Assembly (NCBI GenBank): GCA_964508495.1
Contig: CAZDUA010000033.1
Location: 1-8,410, forward strand
Direction of reading: 5' to 3'
Source of the DNA: CABMGU01 sp964508495
Lineage (GTDB): Archaea; Nanobdellota; Nanobdellia; Woesearchaeales; ARS49
DNA: 8,410 bases
Shown piece by piece: positions 6,223 through 8,410 of the stretch. The notes below the pieces were generated by a model. The model saw only the letters and a program-made list of their open reading frames with translations, was not told the DNA's origin and made no database searches. Position 1 is the stretch's first letter; the number at the start of each line of letters is the position of its first letter. Both the position numbers and the translations under genes were made by a program.

Positions 6223-6698
6223 TATGGTTCTGCCTCCAGCATCTTTTCTTGTTTCTTTAGTGTTTTAATTGCATCTACGAATTGGTTTGCGTCTTTGAAT
6301 TTTTTGTAAACGCTTGCAAATCGTACGTAAGCGACATCGTCGAGTTTTGCGAGTTCTAGCATGACGTGCTCTCCGATTTTCCTGCTGCTGACTTCCTCTT
6401 TGTCTGATTGTCTTAGTGATGCTTCTATTACGTCAATAACTCTTTCCATGTCTTCTCTTTTGACTGGTCTTTTCTCGCAGGCTCTTAGTATTCCTTTGAG
6501 GACTTTTTCTCTTGAGAATGGCTCTCTTCTTCCGTCTCTCTTTACGACTGAGATGTCGAATATTTCAGCGCGCTCATATGTTGTGAATCTTTTGGTGCAC
6601 TCTGTGCATTCTCTTCTTCTGCGTATGCTGTCAGAATCTGGTGTTAGCCTGCTGTCAAGAACTTTGTTGTCTGTATGCTGGCAAAATGGACACTTCAT
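6222..6698 (-). CDS. nrdR: Transcriptional repressor NrdR
   Basis: The 158-residue protein matches NrdR, a nucleotide-sensing repressor of ribonucleotide reductase genes best known from bacteria. The N-terminal zinc ribbon has C3-P-F-C6 and C31-T-E-C34, with the arginine-rich IRRRRECTECTKRFTTYER segment (25-43) that contacts DNA. An ATP-cone domain (about 49-139) opens with VVKRDGRREPF (51-61) and ends with the hallmark DVAYVRFASVYKKF (121-134). The frame can be opened eight codons earlier at a GTG (6722-6720), but the ATG at 6698 is preferred because family members begin MKCPFC. A GAGG lies 13 nt upstream. The gene leads the operon and overlaps the reductase start by one base. Two candidate NrdR boxes in its own promoter imply autoregulation. 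Confidence 0.95.
   Translation of the reverse strand: MKCPFCQHTDNKVLDSRLTPDSDSIRRRRECTECTKRFTTYERAEIFDISVVKRDGRREPFSREKVLKGILRACEKRPVKREDMERVIDVIEASLRQSDKEEVSSRKIGEHVMLELAKLDDVAYVRFASVYKKFKDANQFVDAIKTLKKQEKMLEAEP
6233..6237 (-). promoter_or_regulatory. Shine-Dalgarno sequence of the ribonucleotide reductase gene
   Basis: The minus strand reads GGAGG with 10 nt to the ATG at 6222. It lies within the last codons of nrdR, so the reductase can be initiated on its own within the polycistronic message as well as by coupling through the TAATG overlap. It contrasts with the absence of such a site at the adenosyltransferase start. Confidence 0.6.
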
Positions 6699-6741
6699 TT
6701 TCTGTAATTCGCCTCTTTTCACTCACAATGTACTCAAAAGT

Positions 6742-6774
6742 GACGAAAAACCACAACATCTTGTGGTCTTCGTC
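6742..6774 (-). promoter_or_regulatory. Long imperfect inverted repeat in the nrdR 5' leader
   Basis: The arms GACGAAaAACCACAA and TTGTGGTcTTCGTC flank a 4-base centre. On the minus-strand RNA they can form a 14-bp stem, including one G-U pair and one bulged U, closed by a GAUG loop. It lies downstream of the expected transcription start, 44 nt before the nrdR ATG. The inner 18 bases (6750-6767) are a perfect palindrome that holds candidate NrdR box 1. It may act as DNA operator, as an RNA structure, or both. A terminator for the upstream eS8 transcript is less likely, because the nrdR TATA box lies between. Confidence 0.55.
6751..6766 (-). promoter_or_regulatory. Candidate NrdR box 1 (promoter-distal)
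   Basis: The plus strand reads CCACAACATCTTGTGG. Compared with the recalled bacterial NrdR consensus ACACWATATATWGTGT, 12 of 16 positions agree, and all core ACWA...TWGT positions match. It is a perfect palindrome except for the central CATC. It would lie roughly +12 to +27 relative to the transcription start expected from the TATA box. Confidence 0.6.
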
Positions 6775-6782
6775 GGAGCAAC

Positions 6783-6798
6783 TTACTAGATGTTGAAT
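6783..6798 (-). promoter_or_regulatory. Candidate NrdR box 2 (promoter-proximal)
   Basis: The minus strand reads ATTCAACATCTAGTAA, agreeing with the recalled NrdR consensus at 10 of 16 positions. It shares the string CAACATCTWGT with box 1, in the opposite orientation. The two boxes are separated by 16 bp (32 bp centre to centre), the spacing known for bacterial NrdR box pairs. It begins 2 bp downstream of the TATA box, so bound protein would hinder preinitiation complex assembly or RNA polymerase. Confidence 0.55.
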
Positions 6799-6800
6799 TC

Positions 6801-6809
6801 ATATATAAA
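6801..6809 (-). promoter_or_regulatory. TATA box of the nrdR-nrdJ-pduO operon
   Basis: The minus strand reads TTTATATAT within GTTTATATATGAATTC, a good archaeal TATA box. The expected start of transcription is near 6778-6780, giving a leader of about 80 nt before the nrdR ATG. That is much longer than for the leaderless ribosomal genes in this window and leaves room for the hairpin and operator. Confidence 0.65.
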
Positions 6810-6897
6810 CATTATCGCACAAGAACATATATTCTGCTAAATATTTTTTCACTATGCTTGACCTACTTGGAAGTGAAACTTTTTTGAAATTTCGACG

Positions 6898-6903
6898 AAA
6901 AAA
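6898..6903 (-). terminator. Possible oligo-T terminator of eS8
   Basis: A run of six T on the minus strand lies 16 nt after the eS8 stop codon. Archaeal RNA polymerase can terminate at oligo-T tracts without a hairpin. A short palindrome (GAAATTTC, 6886-6893) follows it. The signal is weak, and the remainder of this 200-bp gap holds only the nrdR promoter region and AT-rich sequence. Confidence 0.3.
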
Positions 6904-6919
6904 GAATTAACAGTTGAAA

Positions 6920-7300
6920 TTAAATCAAAACCGCATTAACTGTTCCGCTTTGTCCTGGTCTTGATGTTACTTTTGCTTTTCCTGCGTCTGTTGTTATTAC
7001 TGCGCCTTTGACTAGGACGTTTCGTCTGACGAAGTGTCTGTTCGCCTGGCACTCGTCGACTGTTTTGATTGCTGCTTTTACGTATTTCTTTGTTTTCGGG
7101 TCTAGTACGTTTGCGAATTGTGCTACTAGGACTTTCATTTTTCTTGAGTCGCCTTTTGTTTTGATGACTTTGACGTTTTGCTTGCCAACCTTGGTCATTG
7201 CCGGCATTCTTCCTATCTCGAACTTTCTTTTAGATCTGGCTATGTTGTACAGTCCGCCTGTTGGCTTTCTTGACGTTCTTGCTCTTTGTACTACTACCAT
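6920..7300 (-). CDS. rps8e: 30S ribosomal protein eS8
   Basis: The 126-residue basic protein matches archaeal eS8 over its whole length. Visible signatures are TSRKPTGGLYNIARSKRKFE near the N-terminus (9-28), the VDECQANRHFVRRNVLVKGA block and the ending VTSRPGQSGTVNAVLI. It is a small-subunit ribosomal protein found in archaea and eukaryotes but not bacteria. The ATG at 7300-7298 has no Shine-Dalgarno sequence, and a TTTTTAAA box sits 27-28 bp upstream, so a leaderless transcript is expected. It stands alone: the next minus-strand gene, nrdR, has its own TATA box, and the neighbour upstream is divergent. Confidence 0.95.
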   Translation of the reverse strand: MVVVQRARTSRKPTGGLYNIARSKRKFEIGRMPAMTKVGKQNVKVIKTKGDSRKMKVLVAQFANVLDPKTKKYVKAAIKTVDECQANRHFVRRNVLVKGAVITTDAGKAKVTSRPGQSGTVNAVLI

Positions 7301-7323
7301 GGGTAGTGGTTCGATAGGGGTTG

Positions 7324-7331
7324 TTTAAAAA
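7324..7331 (-). promoter_or_regulatory. TATA-type promoter of eS8
   Basis: The minus strand reads GCTTTTTAAACAA, centred 27-28 bp upstream of the eS8 ATG. It is the third occurrence in this window of TTTTTAAA at this distance from a translation gene. Confidence 0.6.
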
Positions 7332-7344
7332 GCTTTCGTATGTC

Positions 7345-7363
7345 GTGGGATCGCAGATCCCAC
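7345..7363. repeat. Perfect 8-bp inverted repeat in the divergent promoter region
   Basis: GTGGGATC and GATCCCAC flank a 3-base GCA centre. It lies 14 bp beyond the eS8 TATA box and about 45 bp before the TATA box of the plus-strand gene. It is the most GC-rich element of this gap. It could be an operator for either gene or half of a compound repeat with the adjacent element. Confidence 0.6.
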
Positions 7364-7371
7364 TTGAGTGT

Positions 7372-7406
7372 TTTTGATCAAACTTTTTTAAAAAGTTTGG
7401 TCAAAA
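7372..7406. repeat. AT-rich 17-bp inverted repeat next to the plus-strand promoter
   Basis: The left arm TTTTGATCAAACTTTTT (7372-7388) and right arm AAAAAGTTTGGTCAAAA (7390-7406) are complementary except for one T-G position, with a single base between them. The left arm contains the palindrome TTGATCAA. The right arm ends 2 bp before the plus-strand TATA box and covers the expected BRE position. It may be an operator, a leftover terminator, or a dispersed genomic repeat. Confidence 0.65.
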
Positions 7407-7408
7407 GG

Positions 7409-7416
7409 TTTATATT
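7409..7416 (+). promoter_or_regulatory. TATA box of the secreted propeller gene
   Basis: TTTATATT is centred about 27 bp upstream of the ATG at 7439 and is preceded by purine-rich AAAAGG in the BRE position. The spacing implies a leaderless or almost leaderless transcript. No Shine-Dalgarno sequence precedes the ATG. Confidence 0.6.
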
Positions 7417-7438
7417 GCCTCAATTATCTCCTTCGGGT

Positions 7439-8410
7439 ATGCGTGTATGGTTATTTGCATTCCTGTTGGCAGTTCCTTTTTCTTACGGTTTGCTCGTCGA
7501 AAGTACTAATGTGATTGGCGGCCATCCTGTCTTGTATGGTGATGTTATTGCTTACGAGCGTGATGGTTTTGTTTACGTTTTTGATCTTTCTAAGGATGAG
7601 GAGCGCGAGATTTCAAAAGGCAGTAATCCTTCTTTGTTTGGTTTTACTGTTGCGTTTGAGACTAAGGAGTCTGATGTTGATTTGAACGAGGATGGTGACA
7701 AGGAAGACGTTGTTATTCAGTTTGCTAATGTTCAGGACAAGAGTGTTGTGAACATTAAAGCTGTTGGAAAAAATCCGGTCGTGTTTTCCAGCTTCATAGT
7801 TTTCTCAACTAATGAAAAAGACTTGGGTGTTGATTTTTCTAATGATGGTGATTTATCTGATGATATTCTTAGACAGTATGATATTGATAAGAAGGATGTG
7901 GTTAATCTGAAGGCTGTTGGTGATTTTCCTGCTCTTAACCAGCATTCTTTGGTTTTCTTGACTGATGAGCATCAGGTAAGTACTGATTTGAACGGCGATG
8001 GTGACAAGAAAGATATGGTTCTGCGCGTTTTTGACAAGGAGACAAGACAGGTTTCTAATGCAAAGATTACGGCGTCAAGGCCGTTCATAGCCAAGACTGG
8101 AAAGGCCGTTTTTGTTTCTGGCGATGAAATTGTTGTGTTTGACGCAAAGTCTCAAAAGATTGTTGAGACTGGCGTTGTTGGAAGTTCTCCGAGCATTTCT
8201 GGCGATGTTGTTTTGTTTGAGCGTGATGAAAACTTGTATGGTTTGTCTTTGGACTCTATCAGGATTGCTAAGCTTAATGTTGCGGGAATGATGCCGTCTG
8301 TTTTTGAGAACAGTGTTGCGTTTGTTTCGTCTGAGGGCGTTCTTGGAGATTTGAATAATGATGGCGATCAGAATGATTTGATTGTTCGTTTTGCTAAAGA
8401 GGAAGATATT
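7439..8410 (+). CDS. Secreted beta-propeller-like protein with DxNxDGDxxD calcium loops, 3' end cut by window edge
   Basis: The frame is open for 324 residues from the ATG to the right edge. Residues 1-17 (hydrophobic LFAFLLAVPFSYG core) look like a signal peptide, so the protein is probably exported. The rest consists of about seven repeats of P-x-hydrophobic-x4-V-A/V-F/Y type, with repeat prolines near 30, 64, 113, 164, 215, 251 and 286. Intervals are 34-36 residues, or 49-51 where a calcium loop is inserted. The loops are at 81-90, 132-141, 183-192 and 304-313 (for example DLNEDGDKED). They resemble EF-hand/dockerin/FG-GAP loops with acidic side chains at positions 1, 3 (N or S), 5, 7 and 10. 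Repeat size suggests a beta-propeller related to TolB/WD40-like repeats, but the fold is inferred. A ligand or partner cannot be assigned. Confidence 0.75.
   Translation, partial: MRVWLFAFLLAVPFSYGLLVESTNVIGGHPVLYGDVIAYERDGFVYVFDLSKDEEREISKGSNPSLFGFTVAFETKESDVDLNEDGDKEDVVIQFANVQDKSVVNIKAVGKNPVVFSSFIVFSTNEKDLGVDFSNDGDLSDDILRQYDIDKKDVVNLKAVGDFPALNQHSLVFLTDEHQVSTDLNGDGDKKDMVLRVFDKETRQVSNAKITASRPFIAKTGKAVFVSGDEIVVFDAKSQKIVETGVVGSSPSISGDVVLFERDENLYGLSLDSIRIAKLNVAGMMPSVFENSVAFVSSEGVLGDLNNDGDQNDLIVRFAKEEDI

Noticed and set aside
6699..6722. GTG start eight codons upstream for NrdR
   Set aside because: NrdR proteins begin at MKCPFC, and the upstream codons include the GAGG that can serve as the ribosome binding site for the ATG at 6698.
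6742..6774. Intrinsic terminator for eS8
   Set aside because: The hairpin lies about 145 bp beyond the eS8 stop and downstream of the nrdR TATA box, so a leader or operator role fits better.
6361..6789. Plus-strand open frame of 142 codons
   Set aside because: It is antisense to nrdR, Ser/Leu-rich with no recognisable motif, and contains the nrdR operator region. It is explained by codon bias of the real gene.
1..8410. tRNA genes, CRISPR arrays, insertion sequences, box C/D small RNAs
   Set aside because: No cloverleaf-like segments, regularly spaced direct repeats, transposase motifs or paired C and D boxes were seen in the gaps, which are all shorter than 200 bases.

Overview
The window reads as chromosomal DNA of an archaeon. 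It encodes archaeal/eukaryotic-type translation and replication proteins (eS8, eL44, eS27, aIF2 alpha, Nop10, GINS51, a PAC2-family protein). Its promoters have archaeal TATA boxes 26-28 bp upstream of start codons, several of them apparently leaderless. The short, tightly packed genes and the need for cobalamin salvage would fit a small-genome DPANN-type lineage (for example Woesearchaeota or Pacearchaeota), but that placement is inference. No stretch longer than 300 bases lacks a gene. No tRNA, rRNA, CRISPR array or insertion sequence was seen.

Layout, all on the minus strand except the last gene. From right to left in transcription order: eS8 (7300-6920) has its own leaderless promoter. 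Next is a four-gene deoxynucleotide operon: nrdR (6698-6222), an adenosylcobalamin-dependent class II ribonucleotide reductase (6222-3664), a PduO-type cobalamin adenosyltransferase (3650-3120) and a 46-residue zinc-ribbon protein (3127-2987) found by reading between the larger genes. Then comes GINS51 (2944-2294) with a classical TATA box, then eL44-eS27 (2260-1758), and then aIF2 alpha-Nop10-PAC2 (1720 to the left edge), each block with its own TTTTTAAA promoter. On the plus strand, divergent from eS8, a secreted beta-propeller-like protein with calcium-loop motifs starts at 7439 and runs off the right edge.

How the genes work together: the nrd operon is a self-contained module. The adenosyltransferase makes the coenzyme B12 that the reductase needs, and the regulator NrdR is the first gene. 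Two candidate 16-bp NrdR boxes separated by 16 bp (32 bp centre to centre, about three helical turns) lie between the nrdR TATA box and the gene, which suggests autoregulation by a bacterial-type repressor on an archaeal promoter. The operon's last gene resembles a free-standing copy of the cysteine-rich tail of the reductase. The GINS51-eL44-eS27-aIF2 alpha-Nop10-PAC2 block is the conserved archaeal replication-translation neighbourhood. Here the dNTP-synthesis operon sits beside it, where PCNA and primase genes are often found.

Points most worth a second look: the NrdR box pair and the long 5'-UTR hairpin, the tail-like zinc ribbon, the two inverted repeats in the eS8/propeller divergent promoter, the propeller with calcium loops inserted in only some blades, and a one-residue shortening of the Nop10 zinc knuckle.
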